Shown here: positions 27,377 to 36,680 of the stretch, one piece after another | How positions within the stretch are numbered: the first letter of the stretch is position 1 | Layout of the letters: every line of letters starts with the position of its first letter | NCBI RefSeq assembly: GCF_027116575.1 | Contig: NZ_CP098252.1 | Coordinates: forward strand, 434,001-498,000 | DNA length: 64,000 nt | From: Oxalobacter aliiformigenes | GTDB taxonomy: Bacteria; Pseudomonadota; Gammaproteobacteria; Burkholderiales; Burkholderiaceae_D | Direction of reading: 5' to 3' | Notes under the pieces: model-generated | The model's database searches: none | What the model was told of the DNA's origin: nothing | Seen by the model: only the letters and a program-made list of their open reading frames with translations | Translations under genes and position numbers: made by a program

Positions 27377-29407
27377 ATGTCACATCTCATCGTACAGGTG
27401 GTTCTTGATACCCCTCTTGACTTTTGCTTTGATTATCGCTATCCCGTGGCATCCGAAGATACGCAGTTGCCACAGGTCGGCCAGCTGATCGTCGTTCCAT
27501 TCGGTCGCCGTACTGAAGTGGGCCTGGTTGTCGGGATAAAAAATCATAGTGAAGTCAATGAGAAAAAACTGAAAGATGCTCTTTCGCTTGTCGAAGGAGT
27601 GCCGCCATTACATCGGGAATGGATTGATTTGTGCCGGTTCGCGGCCAGCTATTATCAGCGTTCACTCGGAGAAGTGGCTTTACCCTCCATTCCAAAAAAG
27701 ATCCGTCACCTTGGGAAGCTGGCTTTGAAACGTGCGCTGAAATCACTGGATGAAAAAAATGGAAAGTTTTTATCCGAAAGAGAGGAAAAACCCCGGTTAC
27801 ATCAGGCACAACAAAATGCTGTTTCGGCAATCATGCATTCCTGTGGTTTTGCTCCTTATGTTCTGTATGGTGTAACCGGAAGCGGCAAAACCGAAATTTA
27901 TTTGCATTCAATCGAACAAGTCCTGGATAGATCGCCGGATGCGCAGATTCTGGTTATGGTGCCGGAAATCAATCTGACGCCACAGCTGGAGACATCTGTC
28001 TGCAACCGTTTTCCCCATGAAAATATTGCGACATTACATAGCCGCCTGACGGAAAGCGAAAGACTTAAAAACTGGCTGAAAATTGCAAGCGGCAAAGCAC
28101 GCATTATTCTGGGAACCCGTCTGGCTGTTTTGGCTCCCGCGCCAAAACTGGCGCTGATCATTGTTGATGAAGAACATGACCCATCCTACAAACAACAGGA
28201 AGGATTGCGTTATTCCGCGAGAGATCTGGCCGTGTGGCGGGCCAGTCAACTGAAAATACCGGTAGTGCTGGGATCGGCGACTCCTTCGCTTGAAAGCTGG
28301 CAGCATGTATTGACCGGACGTTATATCAAACTCGAGTTGCCGGAACGGGCCGTTAAAGATGCCGTTTTGCCAGCCATCAAACTGATCGATACCTCGAAAC
28401 AGCTTCTGAACAAGGGGCTTTCAGGGGAGTTGATCAATTCGATACAGCGTCGGCTGGAAAAGGGAGAACAATCGCTGCTTTTTTTGAATCGCAGGGGATA
28501 TGCACCAGTCATTACCTGTGAAGCATGCGGGTGGATCAGTTCCTGTGAACGGTGTACGGCTTATATGGTTTACCATAAATCGCACCGCCTGCTTCGCTGT
28601 CATCATTGCGGACTCGAACGTCCGGTTCCTCGTGTATGTCCGGATTGCGGAAATGCCGATTTACAGGCGTTGGGACAGGGTACCCAGCGGGTCGAAGAAG
28701 GATTGAAAATCTGTTTTCCGGATGCACGGGTGCTTCGCATCGACGCCGATTCGACAAGCCGCAAGGGCAGCCTGCAACAGGCGCTTTTCAGCATTCACCG
28801 GGGTGAGGTTGACATTATCATTGGTACACAAATGATAGCGAAGGGACATGATTTCCGGAATCTTACGCTTGTCGGTGTGCTCAATCCCGATACGGCACTT
28901 TTTTCCCATGATTACCGTTCCAGTGAAAGGCTGTTTGCCCTGCTGATGCAGGTTGCCGGTCGTGCCGGGCGCAGCTCGCTCAGGGCGGGAGCGAATCCGA
29001 GCGAAGTGCTGGTACAGACGCGTTATCCCATGCATCCCTTGTATCAGGCGACCCTTTCTCATCGCTATGAAAAATATGCCTCGGAATTGCTGGCGGAAAG
29101 AAAAAATGCCGGACTGCCACCTTTCGGGTATCAGGTACTTCTTACCGCGGAATCCCGGAAAATCGAAACGGCGCTGGCTTTTTTGCGTGATGCCGCGGCA
29201 GATATACCGTGCAAAGATGGAATAATGATCAATGAGCCCATACCCATGGCAATGATGCGCATAGCCAATATGGAACGTGCGCAGTTGCTGATCGAATCAG
29301 GTTCGAGAGTCTGTCTCCAGCATATGTTGAGGGAATGGTTGCCTCAACTCAGAAGCCGGAAAACCGGTGTCCGCTGGCAGATTGAAGTGGATCCCCTCTC
29401 GATCTGA
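27377..29407 (+). CDS. priA: Primosomal protein N', replication restart helicase PriA
   Basis: 676-residue superfamily 2 helicase that reloads the replisome at stalled forks. An N-terminal 3'-DNA-binding domain (about 1-105) precedes Walker A GVTGSGKTE from residue 165, the DEEH box and helicase motifs IV-VI (GTQMIAKGHDF, QVAGRAGR). The zinc-binding Cys set CEACGW, CERC, CHHCG and CPDCG lies in the helicase C-lobe. The ATG at 27377 gives the family N-terminus SHLIVQVVLD; the frame is open to 27317, inside the DnaA-box repeat, and that extension is rejected. Length is in the normal range (E. coli 732). Confidence 0.95.
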   Translation: MSHLIVQVVLDTPLDFCFDYRYPVASEDTQLPQVGQLIVVPFGRRTEVGLVVGIKNHSEVNEKKLKDALSLVEGVPPLHREWIDLCRFAASYYQRSLGEVALPSIPKKIRHLGKLALKRALKSLDEKNGKFLSEREEKPRLHQAQQNAVSAIMHSCGFAPYVLYGVTGSGKTEIYLHSIEQVLDRSPDAQILVMVPEINLTPQLETSVCNRFPHENIATLHSRLTESERLKNWLKIASGKARIILGTRLAVLAPAPKLALIIVDEEHDPSYKQQEGLRYSARDLAVWRASQLKIPVVLGSATPSLESWQHVLTGRYIKLELPERAVKDAVLPAIKLIDTSKQLLNKGLSGELINSIQRRLEKGEQSLLFLNRRGYAPVITCEACGWISSCERCTAYMVYHKSHRLLRCHHCGLERPVPRVCPDCGNADLQALGQGTQRVEEGLKICFPDARVLRIDADSTSRKGSLQQALFSIHRGEVDIIIGTQMIAKGHDFRNLTLVGVLNPDTALFSHDYRSSERLFALLMQVAGRAGRSSLRAGANPSEVLVQTRYPMHPLYQATLSHRYEKYASELLAERKNAGLPPFGYQVLLTAESRKIETALAFLRDAAADIPCKDGIMINEPIPMAMMRIANMERAQLLIESGSRVCLQHMLREWLPQLRSRKTGVRWQIEVDPLSI

Positions 29408-29420
29408 AAAGTCCCGGATT

Positions 29421-30305
29421 CTACAGCAGCACAGCACTGTCGCGGATCGGGGTTTCTTCTTTTTTCTGCTTGGCAAGTGGCGCGGGGCCAATCGCTTTTT
29501 TCTGGCGAGCCGAACGTTTTGACGCGGATTTCGCCTGAACGAGAGAGGGAGAATGCGATCCGCTGGCGACGGCTTTCAGTTTCCTGTATTCCGTCAGAAC
29601 CCTGGAGCCGTAACCGCCATCATGGCTCATGGCAGCGGCGCCGACATAACTTTTCAGTGCCAGTTCAATGGAACCTTTCTGTTTGACGTAATCCTTGAGT
29701 ATCTTGGAACCGACCTTGATGTTGACCACCGGATCAAGAGCGTATTGTATGCCACCATGATCCTCGAACTTGTCTGCATGAACTTTTGACATGACTTGCA
29801 TGAGTCCTTGCGCGCCGACAGAACTTTCCGCATAGGGATTGAAGCGGGATTCCACAGCCATGACGGCCAGAATCAGATGGGGATCGAGACCCAGTTCGAA
29901 AGCGGTTTTGTAAGCTGTCGTGACGAACAGGTTGGATGCTTTGCCGGCGATACGATAACGCTTGGATATCCAGGATGCCACGCGCTGTTTCTGTTTGAGT
30001 TCATCCAGTTTGGAATGTTCTTCTGTTTTTTCGGGAATTTCTGCCCCGATCAGGCTGGCTGTTTCAGATGTTGCCACATGTGATGTCGCATGCGCTTCCC
30101 GAATAGGAAACGATTCATGGACATTTCTGAAAAGTTCGGGTCTGAAACAAAAAAACAAGGCAACAACCAGCATCAATCCCGTGAAAAACATCCATACCTT
30201 GGGATGGGATGTGATAAACAATTTTCTTGAAACGGTCGAAATCAAATGTGATGTCCTGCTTTTTGAATTAAATGAAAAAAACTGTTCAAAAAAAGAATGA
30301 AACAT
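29421..30305 (-). CDS. Lytic transglycosylase with SLT domain
   Basis: 294-residue membrane-anchored enzyme predicted to cleave peptidoglycan. A single N-terminal transmembrane anchor (about 37-53) is followed by a variable helical linker and a family 1 lysozyme-like SLT domain. Catalytic Glu152 is in AVMAVESRFNP, with the second motif GAQGLMQVM and a C-terminal YVGAAAMS. The tail after about residue 250 is basic and low complexity. It converges on priA with 13 bp between stops. It resembles MltC/Slt-type minor enzymes; the exact class cannot be fixed. Confidence 0.85.
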   Translation of the reverse strand: MFHSFFEQFFSFNSKSRTSHLISTVSRKLFITSHPKVWMFFTGLMLVVALFFCFRPELFRNVHESFPIREAHATSHVATSETASLIGAEIPEKTEEHSKLDELKQKQRVASWISKRYRIAGKASNLFVTTAYKTAFELGLDPHLILAVMAVESRFNPYAESSVGAQGLMQVMSKVHADKFEDHGGIQYALDPVVNIKVGSKILKDYVKQKGSIELALKSYVGAAAMSHDGGYGSRVLTEYRKLKAVASGSHSPSLVQAKSASKRSARQKKAIGPAPLAKQKKEETPIRDSAVLL

Positions 30306-30768
30306 GAAACCCTCCCGGATATTGACGATACAACCGCAAGCAGAAGTGTTTCTCCATTGTTGTGTCGTTTGTCCGAAAAATGCCTTGACAAGTCATGATG
30401 ACGTTGCCGGATGAACTCTGTTGAATTGCCATTTCCTGCGGATGGATTTTTGCAATTCCCGAACCGCAAGGAAGCGCTTTTGCCTATCAGAGAGTTCCTG
30501 ATGCACCATTTTTAAAACGGAAATTCTTTCCGGATTACAATGACTGGCATCAATTTATTGAATGGTATATTTGGTTACAGATAATTTTTTGTTATCGAGT
30601 TGGGCGCATTTTATGTGTGGTTTTATATCAAGTCAATTATAAAGGTGTAGTTTTTCATTTCATTTTGTTATTATGAAATCGGTCTTGCAGAGCTAAATAT
30701 CTTTTCGAATCAATGACTTGGAAAATATTTGGCCAAGGAAATTTTTGGATTGCCAAAGAGAAAAATAA
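30306..30768 (+). promoter_or_regulatory. ubiD upstream region with a candidate sigma-70 promoter
   Basis: 463 bp, AT-rich, no gene recognised. TTGAAT (30558-30563) and GATAAT (30580-30585) are 16 bp apart and would drive ubiD with a leader of about 180 bases. The match is 4/6 and 5/6 to consensus, so it is tentative. No clear operator was found. The left part is the divergent upstream region of the lytic transglycosylase gene. Confidence 0.35.
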
Positions 30769-32253
30769 ATGAAATATCGTGACTTAAGAGACTTTGTCGA
30801 CCAGCTTGCCCAGGAAAAGGATGTGAAGGAAATAGAGATTCCTGTATCCCCTTGTCTGGAGATGACGGAAGTTTCCCGTCGCGTACTCGTGCAGGATGGG
30901 CCGGCACTGTTTTTCAAAAATCCGGAAGGGTGTTCCATGCCGGTTTTGACCAATCTTTTTGGCAGTACGCGACGCATTGCCAGAGCAATGGGGAAAGAGA
31001 CAATCGGCGATTTAAGAAGCATCGGACAGTTCCTCGCTTCCCTGAAGGAACCTGAACAGCCCAAAAATTTTTCTGAAATAGTCGGCATGGGCACCATGCT
31101 GAAATCTGTTCTGGATATGCGGCCAAAGGAACGCAAGGACGCTCGCTGCCATGAAATCGTTCTGGAAGGACGTAATGTCGATCTTGATGCGTTACCTGTT
31201 CAGACATGTTGGCCGGCAGATGCTGGCCCCCTGATTACATGGGGACTGGTCGTGACAAAGGGGCCATGCCGGAAAAGGCAGAATCTCGGGGTTTACCGAC
31301 AGCAGGTCATTGGCCCGAACAAGGTCATTATGCGATGGCTGCCGCACAGGGGAGGGGCACAGGATTTCAGGGATCACACGATGGTGAATCGTGGAAAACC
31401 CTTTCCTGTCGCCGTTGTGATCGGTGCGGATCCAGCAACCCTGCTGAGTGCGGTCATGCCGATCCCGGATGAATTGTCTGAATATCAGTTCGCCGGGTTG
31501 TTGAGAGGGGGGCGTACGGAACTGGTCAAAACGATTGGAAGCGATTTGCTTGTTCCATCAAATGCCGAGATCGTTCTGGAAGGATACATTTTGCCGGATG
31601 AAAATCATGGATCGGGATATGAGCATGCACTTGAAGGTCCATTCGGCGATCATACAGGTTATTACAATGAAAAGGACTGGTTTCCCGTCCTGACGGTTGA
31701 CCGGATTACCATGCGCAGAAATCCGGTCTATCTTTCGACATATACGGGGCGGCCTCCGGATGAACCGTCCATGCTGGGACTGGCTTTGAACGAAGTTTTT
31801 ATTCCGCTGTTGCAGAAACAGTTTTCTGAAATAATCGATTTTTATCTGCCGGCCGAAACCTGCAGTTACCGGTTTGCCGTTGTCAAGATCAGAAAGGCTT
31901 ATCCGGGACATGCACGGAGAATCATGTTTGGTGTCTGGAGTTATTTGCGGCAGTTTCTCTATACCAAATTTATTATCGTCGTTGATGAAGACATTGACAT
32001 CCGTCGGTGGGAAGATGTCCTCTGGGCGATTTCAACCCGTGTCGATCCGGCAAGAGATACGGTTCTGGTAGAAAACACACCGATTGATTATCTGGATTTT
32101 GCATCACCTGTCAGTGGTCTGGGGGGCAAGATGGGAATTGATGCCACAGACAAATGGGCAGGCGAGACATGCAGGACGTGGGGGAAAATAATCCGGATGT
32201 CAGATGATGTGCAGAAGAAAGTGGATATTATTTGGGAAAAACTGGGACTGTAG
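30769..32253 (+). CDS. ubiD: 4-hydroxy-3-polyprenylbenzoate decarboxylase UbiD
   Basis: 494-residue prenylated-FMN-dependent decarboxylase of ubiquinone synthesis. Family hallmarks: [10 protein letters not shown] start, [43 protein letters not shown], the glutamate-rich stretch [12 protein letters not shown] with [11 protein letters not shown], and [12 protein letters not shown] near the C-terminus. Length equals E. coli UbiD (497). UbiX, which makes the cofactor, is not in the window. AGAGAAAAATAA precedes the ATG. The next gene is the 4.5S RNA gene. Confidence 0.95.
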
Positions 32254-32310
32254 TCGGAAAAATAATGGTTTCTTTTGGCACAAATCCTGCTTTGCTGTAC
32301 AATGCCAGAC

Positions 32311-32406
32311 GGCGGGCCCCTGCGCATTGCGGAATGGTGAATCTGGTCAGGTCGGGAACGAAGCAGCCACAGCCAACCTCCGCGAGTGCCGCAGTCAAGG
32401 CTCGCC
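32311..32406 (+). ncRNA. ffs: Signal recognition particle 4.5S RNA
   Basis: About 96 nt. The conserved apical domain GGTCAGGTCGGGAACGAAGC at 32345-32364 is followed by AGCC, the usual SRP RNA core that binds Ffh. The ends pair: GGCGGGCC (32311-32318) with GGCTCGCC (32399-32406), and CTGCGC/GAGTGCCGCAG internal segments continue the long hairpin. It lies upstream of dnaX, a common position. A T-rich stretch (TTTCCTTTCC) after it may help termination. Ends are set by base-pairing only. Confidence 0.92.
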
Positions 32407-32592
32407 TTTCCTTTCCGTTTTTCCACATCTTTTTTCATGTCATTCGTCATATTGCGGCGATTGTTTTCCGTACGTATTCATTTTTGATATCTCTGCAAGT
32501 ATGACCGGGGGTACACGGGTATTCATGGTTCGCCCTGCTTTTGGTCAATTAAGTTTTTCGCGAAACGGAAAGCAATAAGGTACAATTTCCAA

Positions 32593-34362
32593 ATGTCTTA
32601 TTTAGTTCTCGCCCGAAAATATCGCCCGAAAAATTTTGAAAGTATCGTCGGGCAGGATCATGTCGTTCGTGCATTGAAGCACGCACTTGAAAGCCAGCGT
32701 CTGCATCATGCCTATCTGTTTACCGGTACACGGGGTATCGGCAAAACGACCTTGTCGAGAATCCTGGCGAAATCCCTGAATTGCGAGAAAGGGATCACCG
32801 CGGTTCCATGTGGGGAGTGTGAAGCCTGCAAAGCCATCGATTCCGATCGGTTCGTTGATTATATTGAAATGGATGCCGCATCCAATCGCGGTATTGCTGA
32901 TATGCTCCAGCTTCTTGAACAGGCGGTTTATGCTCCGACTGCCGCCCGTTTCAAGATTTATATGATCGACGAAGTGCATATGTTGACGTCACAGGCGTTC
33001 AATGCCATGTTGAAGACGCTTGAAGAACCGCCGGAATATGTCAAATTCATTCTGGCGACAACGGATCCGCAAAAAATACCCGTTACGGTGTTGTCTCGTT
33101 GCCTGCAATTCAACCTCAAACAGATGCCATCTGCTCACATTGTCGGTCATCTGGCGCGAATTCTGGAGATGGAGGGGATATCGTACGAGAAAATGGCTCT
33201 CCAGCTTTTGGCGCAGGGTGCGCAGGGGTCCATGCGCGATGCCTTGTCGCTGACCGACCAGGCGATTGCCTATACAGCAGGAAACGTGACGGGGGACGCG
33301 GTTCAGGATATGCTGGGATCTCTTGACCGGACCTACCTTGTCCGGATGCTTGACTGCCTTGTCGTCAAAGATGGTGCCGGTTTATTGAAAATCGCCGATG
33401 AAATGGCTTTTAGAAGCCTTTCCTATAGTGCCGCCCTGCAGGACTTGGGGGCGTTATTGCACAAAATAGCCATAGCGCAGAATGTTTCCGGTTATGTAGC
33501 GGAAGATTTGCCTGATTCCGGGGACATTTGGCGCCTTGCAGAGGTTTTCAGCCCGGAAGAAGTGCAACTCTATTACCAGATCGCCATGCATGGCAGAAAT
33601 GAGCTCGGACTGGCGCCCGATGAATATGCCGGTTTTTCCATGACTTTATTGCGGATGCTGGCTTTTGTTCCGGACAAAAGAAAACTGAATCCGGTAACCG
33701 TCCAGAAGAAAATGCCCGAAACGGTCAGAACGGTTGCCGATGTCACTGTGGAAGTGGCTTCGGGAGGAGAGCCGCCCAGTGCGGGAAAATCTGTAAACGG
33801 AAGTGAAAAAAGCGCGGGAAGCCTGCCTCCGTGGGCGGATGATCCTGCTCCGGATACAGTACCTGCCATGTCATCGTCTTTGGAAAAGAATCCGTCTGTC
33901 TCCTCGGCAGATATGGATGGAACGAGGCCAGGGGATTCGGCAGTATCGACGTTACCGGAGAATGGATGGCCACGGTCGGATTGGGATGGAAACTGGCCGG
34001 CACTTGCCTCCGGATTGCCTTTGCGTGGAATGGCCCAGCAACTGGCGCAACAGACGGAACTGGTACGCTGGGAAAAAACGGAAACATCCTGCCATCTGCA
34101 TCTGAAGTCGCCGATTGCGACTTTGTGTACGCCCAATAATGTCGGCAAACTGACAGCTGTTTTGAGCGATCGTTTCGGGTGTGCCGTCAAGATTACAACT
34201 GAAATCGGCAAGGTGGAAGCGACTGCAAACCAGAACGCTATTGAGGCGCGTGCTGAAAGACAACGGCAGGCTGAAGAAGCCATGACAAAGGATCCTTACA
34301 TACAAACTCTGACAACAGAATTTGGCGGACATATTGTTGAGGGTTCCATTAAACCACTATAA
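32593..34362 (+). CDS. dnaX: DNA polymerase III subunits tau/gamma
   Basis: 589-residue clamp-loader ATPase. Walker A GTRGIGKTT (45-53), a zinc module (Cys64, 73, 76, 79), Walker B IDEVHML and sensor SRC are present in domains I-III (to about 370). A low-complexity linker (about 375-470) leads to a divergent C-terminal part for polymerase and helicase contact. An A6 run at 33806-33811 lies in the linker; a -1 shift there would end at TGA 33840-33842, giving a gamma-like product of about 416 residues (see findings). Followed by ybaB and recR in the same direction. Confidence 0.94.
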   Translation: MSYLVLARKYRPKNFESIVGQDHVVRALKHALESQRLHHAYLFTGTRGIGKTTLSRILAKSLNCEKGITAVPCGECEACKAIDSDRFVDYIEMDAASNRGIADMLQLLEQAVYAPTAARFKIYMIDEVHMLTSQAFNAMLKTLEEPPEYVKFILATTDPQKIPVTVLSRCLQFNLKQMPSAHIVGHLARILEMEGISYEKMALQLLAQGAQGSMRDALSLTDQAIAYTAGNVTGDAVQDMLGSLDRTYLVRMLDCLVVKDGAGLLKIADEMAFRSLSYSAALQDLGALLHKIAIAQNVSGYVAEDLPDSGDIWRLAEVFSPEEVQLYYQIAMHGRNELGLAPDEYAGFSMTLLRMLAFVPDKRKLNPVTVQKKMPETVRTVADVTVEVASGGEPPSAGKSVNGSEKSAGSLPPWADDPAPDTVPAMSSSLEKNPSVSSADMDGTRPGDSAVSTLPENGWPRSDWDGNWPALASGLPLRGMAQQLAQQTELVRWEKTETSCHLHLKSPIATLCTPNNVGKLTAVLSDRFGCAVKITTEIGKVEATANQNAIEARAERQRQAEEAMTKDPYIQTLTTEFGGHIVEGSIKPL

Positions 34363-34374
34363 CGGGAAACGACT

Positions 34375-34698
34375 ATGAAAAACCAACTCGCGGGTCTGAT
34401 GAAACAGGCCCAGGCAATGCAGCGGAATATGGAAAAGGTGCAGGAGGAACTGGGCAAGACGATTGTGGAAGGACAATCGGGTGCCGGTATGGTTTCCATA
34501 TTGATGAGCTGCAAATTCTATGTATCGCGTGTTTCCATTGATCCGTCACTGATGAGTGATGACAAGGAAATGCTCGAAGATCTGATTACCGCGGCTGTCA
34601 ATGATGCCGTTCGCAAGGCGGAAGCAACAACACAGGAAAAAATGGCTGGTCTGTCGGCGGGTTTTGCAATGCCTCCGGGATTCAAAATGCCGTTTTAA
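34375..34698 (+). CDS. ybaB: YbaB/EbfC nucleoid-associated protein
   Basis: 107-residue DNA-binding protein. [19 protein letters not shown] at the start, the central beta region, the paired [10 protein letters not shown] and a Met/Pro/Gly-rich C-terminus (MPPGFKMPF) are typical of the family, which binds DNA as a tweezer-like dimer. The role is nucleoid organisation and gene regulation, not essential in most species. It sits between dnaX and recR, its conserved place, with 12 bp to dnaX and 17 bp to recR. Confidence 0.93.
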   Translation: MKNQLAGLMKQAQAMQRNMEKVQEELGKTIVEGQSGAGMVSILMSCKFYVSRVSIDPSLMSDDKEMLEDLITAAVNDAVRKAEATTQEKMAGLSAGFAMPPGFKMPF

Positions 34699-34715
34699 AG
34701 ACACAGACTGCCCCC

Positions 34716-35312
34716 GTGAAACCGCTTTCATCCCTTCATCATCTGATACAGGCTTTGCGACGTTTGCCCGGAGTGGGGCCGAAATCTGCACAGCGTATCG
34801 CATATCATATGCTGCAGCATGACCGTGAAGGAGCCGTGCAATTGAGTTCGGCCTTGTCCGAGGCCGTTGCAACGGTCAGGCATTGCTCGCGTTGCAATAC
34901 CTTTACGGAGAGTGACGTATGTGAAACGTGTCGGGATGAGGAAAGGGACGCTTCCCTGTTGTGTGTAACGGAAACGCCTGCCGATCAAATGATGATAGAG
35001 CAGACGTTGACCTTCAAGGGGTATTATTTCGTTCTGATGGGAAGTTTGTCTCCTTTGAATGGAATCGGTCCGAAAGAAATCTGTTTCGAAAAACTCATTG
35101 CGCGGGCTACTGACGGTATCGTGAAGGAAGTCATTCTGGCAACCAGTTTCAACAACGAAGGTGAAGCGACAGCCCACTATATCAGTGAAATGCTCAAAGC
35201 TCGCGGTCTGTATGTCACTCGTCTGGCAAGAGGCGTTCCGGTCGGAGCCGAGCTGGAATATGTCGATATCGGGACGATTGCCCGGGCTTTTCTGGACAGG
35301 CGTACGACCTGA
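34716..35312 (+). CDS. recR: Recombination protein RecR
   Basis: 198-residue protein that, with RecO and RecF, loads RecA on gaps coated by SSB. An N-terminal helix-hairpin-helix ([15 protein letters not shown]) is followed by a Cys4 zinc finger (Cys57, 60, 69, 72), a Toprim domain ([12 protein letters not shown]) and a Walker-B-like C-terminal region ([17 protein letters not shown]). GTG start at 34716. Length matches E. coli RecR (201). Co-transcribed with dnaX and ybaB. Confidence 0.95.
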   Translation: MKPLSSLHHLIQALRRLPGVGPKSAQRIAYHMLQHDREGAVQLSSALSEAVATVRHCSRCNTFTESDVCETCRDEERDASLLCVTETPADQMMIEQTLTFKGYYFVLMGSLSPLNGIGPKEICFEKLIARATDGIVKEVILATSFNNEGEATAHYISEMLKARGLYVTRLARGVPVGAELEYVDIGTIARAFLDRRTT

Positions 35313-35318
35313 ATTTCT

Positions 35319-36221
35319 ATGCCCTATCTGACGATCGAAAATACAACCGGTATCACACCGTTGCTTGAATTGCGAAGGTCACTTGCCGAATCTGCCAGAA
35401 GTCGCAACAATCTTGTTCTTGGTAAATGGGAATGTGCCAATCCCTCGGCTTCTGTCAAGGACCGGGTCGTTAAATCCATGATTGACGATGCCGAAGAAAA
35501 AGGGGCAATTTGTCCGGGGGATACGTTGATTGAGGCCAGTAATGGCAACACAGGAATCGCCCTTGCCATGCAGGCTGCGTCGAGAGGTTATCGTAGCATA
35601 TTGATCATGCCTGAAAATACGGATGAATTCAAACGGCAAAGCATGGCAGTTTATGGTGCTGAAATCATTTTGACTCCTCGAAGCGGCGGTATACGGTATG
35701 CCCGGGATTTGGCCTTGCAGATGGCGGCGGAAGGCAAGGGATTCATGCTGGATCAGTTCAGCAATCCAGCCAATCCCATGGCCCATTTCAAAACAACCGG
35801 TCCGGAAATCTGGGCCGCAGCGAAAGGTAAAGTGACCCATTTTGTGTGTGCAATCGGTACATCGGGTACGATCATGGGAGTTTCGCGGTATCTGAAAGAA
35901 CGTAATAAAAAGATCAGGGTGATCGGTGTTGAACCTGAGGACAAGGCGCGTATTTCCGGTATGATCAGATGGCCGGACAATCAGCGTCCGAAAATTTACG
36001 AGAAAAAAAGAATCGACCACGTTGAAACGGTGAATCAGGCTTGTGCCGAATATCGTGCCCGAAAACTGGCGGCTGATGAAGGGATTTTTTGTGGACTGTC
36101 ATCGGCATGTGCCTGTGAAGTCGCTCTGAATTTATCGGAGAGTGTAAATAATGCAACAATCGTTTTCATGATTGCCGATAGAGGCGATCGTTATTTTTCT
36201 TCCGGTTTTTTTCCGGTTTAG
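35319..36221 (+). CDS. cysM: Cysteine synthase B (O-acetylserine sulfhydrylase)
   Basis: 300-residue PLP enzyme making cysteine from O-acetylserine and sulfide (or S-sulfocysteine from thiosulfate for CysM). PLP-lysine is Lys47 in NPSASVKDR; EASNGNTGIALA binds substrate and GTSGTIMG binds the PLP phosphate. Length and the shape of the C-terminal region fit CysM (303) better than CysK (323). It starts 6 bp after recR, so co-transcription with the dnaX run is likely. The SASVKDR spelling (Ala where most have Gly or Ser) is a small deviation. Confidence 0.85.
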   Translation: MPYLTIENTTGITPLLELRRSLAESARSRNNLVLGKWECANPSASVKDRVVKSMIDDAEEKGAICPGDTLIEASNGNTGIALAMQAASRGYRSILIMPENTDEFKRQSMAVYGAEIILTPRSGGIRYARDLALQMAAEGKGFMLDQFSNPANPMAHFKTTGPEIWAAAKGKVTHFVCAIGTSGTIMGVSRYLKERNKKIRVIGVEPEDKARISGMIRWPDNQRPKIYEKKRIDHVETVNQACAEYRARKLAADEGIFCGLSSACACEVALNLSESVNNATIVFMIADRGDRYFSSGFFPV

Positions 36222-36345
36222 ACGGTACAAGTGCAATATAAGCATTGTCACAAGGTTTTGTATCCTATAAAATAAAAGGCTAAATAAATTTTGTCTTGCG
36301 AATTTGTCTCGTAAACAAACAATTAACAGGTTTTTAGGAAATTTT

Positions 36346-36618
36346 ATGGCTAATACAGCTCAGGCGCGCAAGCGCGCTCGTCAGGCAGTAAAACTGAATG
36401 CACACAATTCCAGCCAGCGTTCTGCGCTGCGTACGGCAATCAAGTCTGCGAAAAAGGCGATTGCTGCAGGTGACAAGGAAGTGGCAGCTTCCGTTTTTGT
36501 AAAGACTGTTTCGACTATTGACCGGATCGCTGACAAAAAGCGCATTCACAAAAACAAGGCAGCTCGTCACAAGAGCCGCTTGGCAGCCGCTTTGAAAGCA
36601 ATGTCTGCTGCTGCTTGA
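36346..36618 (+). CDS. rpsT: 30S ribosomal protein S20
   Basis: 90-residue basic helical protein binding 16S rRNA helices in the small subunit. [18 protein letters not shown] is the classic start, with long Lys/Arg/Ala-rich helices and [12 protein letters not shown]. The ATG at 36346 has TAGGAA upstream; the frame extends to 36304 without family support. Own promoter region in the 124 bp after cysM. A strong stem-loop follows. Confidence 0.96.
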   Translation: MANTAQARKRARQAVKLNAHNSSQRSALRTAIKSAKKAIAAGDKEVAASVFVKTVSTIDRIADKKRIHKNKAARHKSRLAAALKAMSAAA

Positions 36619-36644
36619 AAGTAATCTCCGGTTCTTCGATATTG

Positions 36645-36676
36645 TTCAGGCGCGCTTGGTAACAAGCGCGCCTGAA
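36645..36676. terminator. Long stem-loop between rpsT and the kinase pseudogene
   Basis: Perfect 14-bp inverted repeat (36645-36658 with 36663-36676) closed by GTAA, a GNRA-type tetraloop in RNA. It lies 26 bp after rpsT and 4 bp past the stop of the convergent kinase. No run of T follows on either strand, so termination may be Rho-assisted, or the hairpin may protect the rpsT mRNA 3' end. Confidence 0.6.
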
Positions 36677-36680
36677 GTCG

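Noticed and set aside
32204..32578. Overlapping plus- and minus-strand ORFs between ubiD and dnaX
   Set aside because: They cover the 4.5S RNA gene, whose conserved core and pairing ends explain the sequence.
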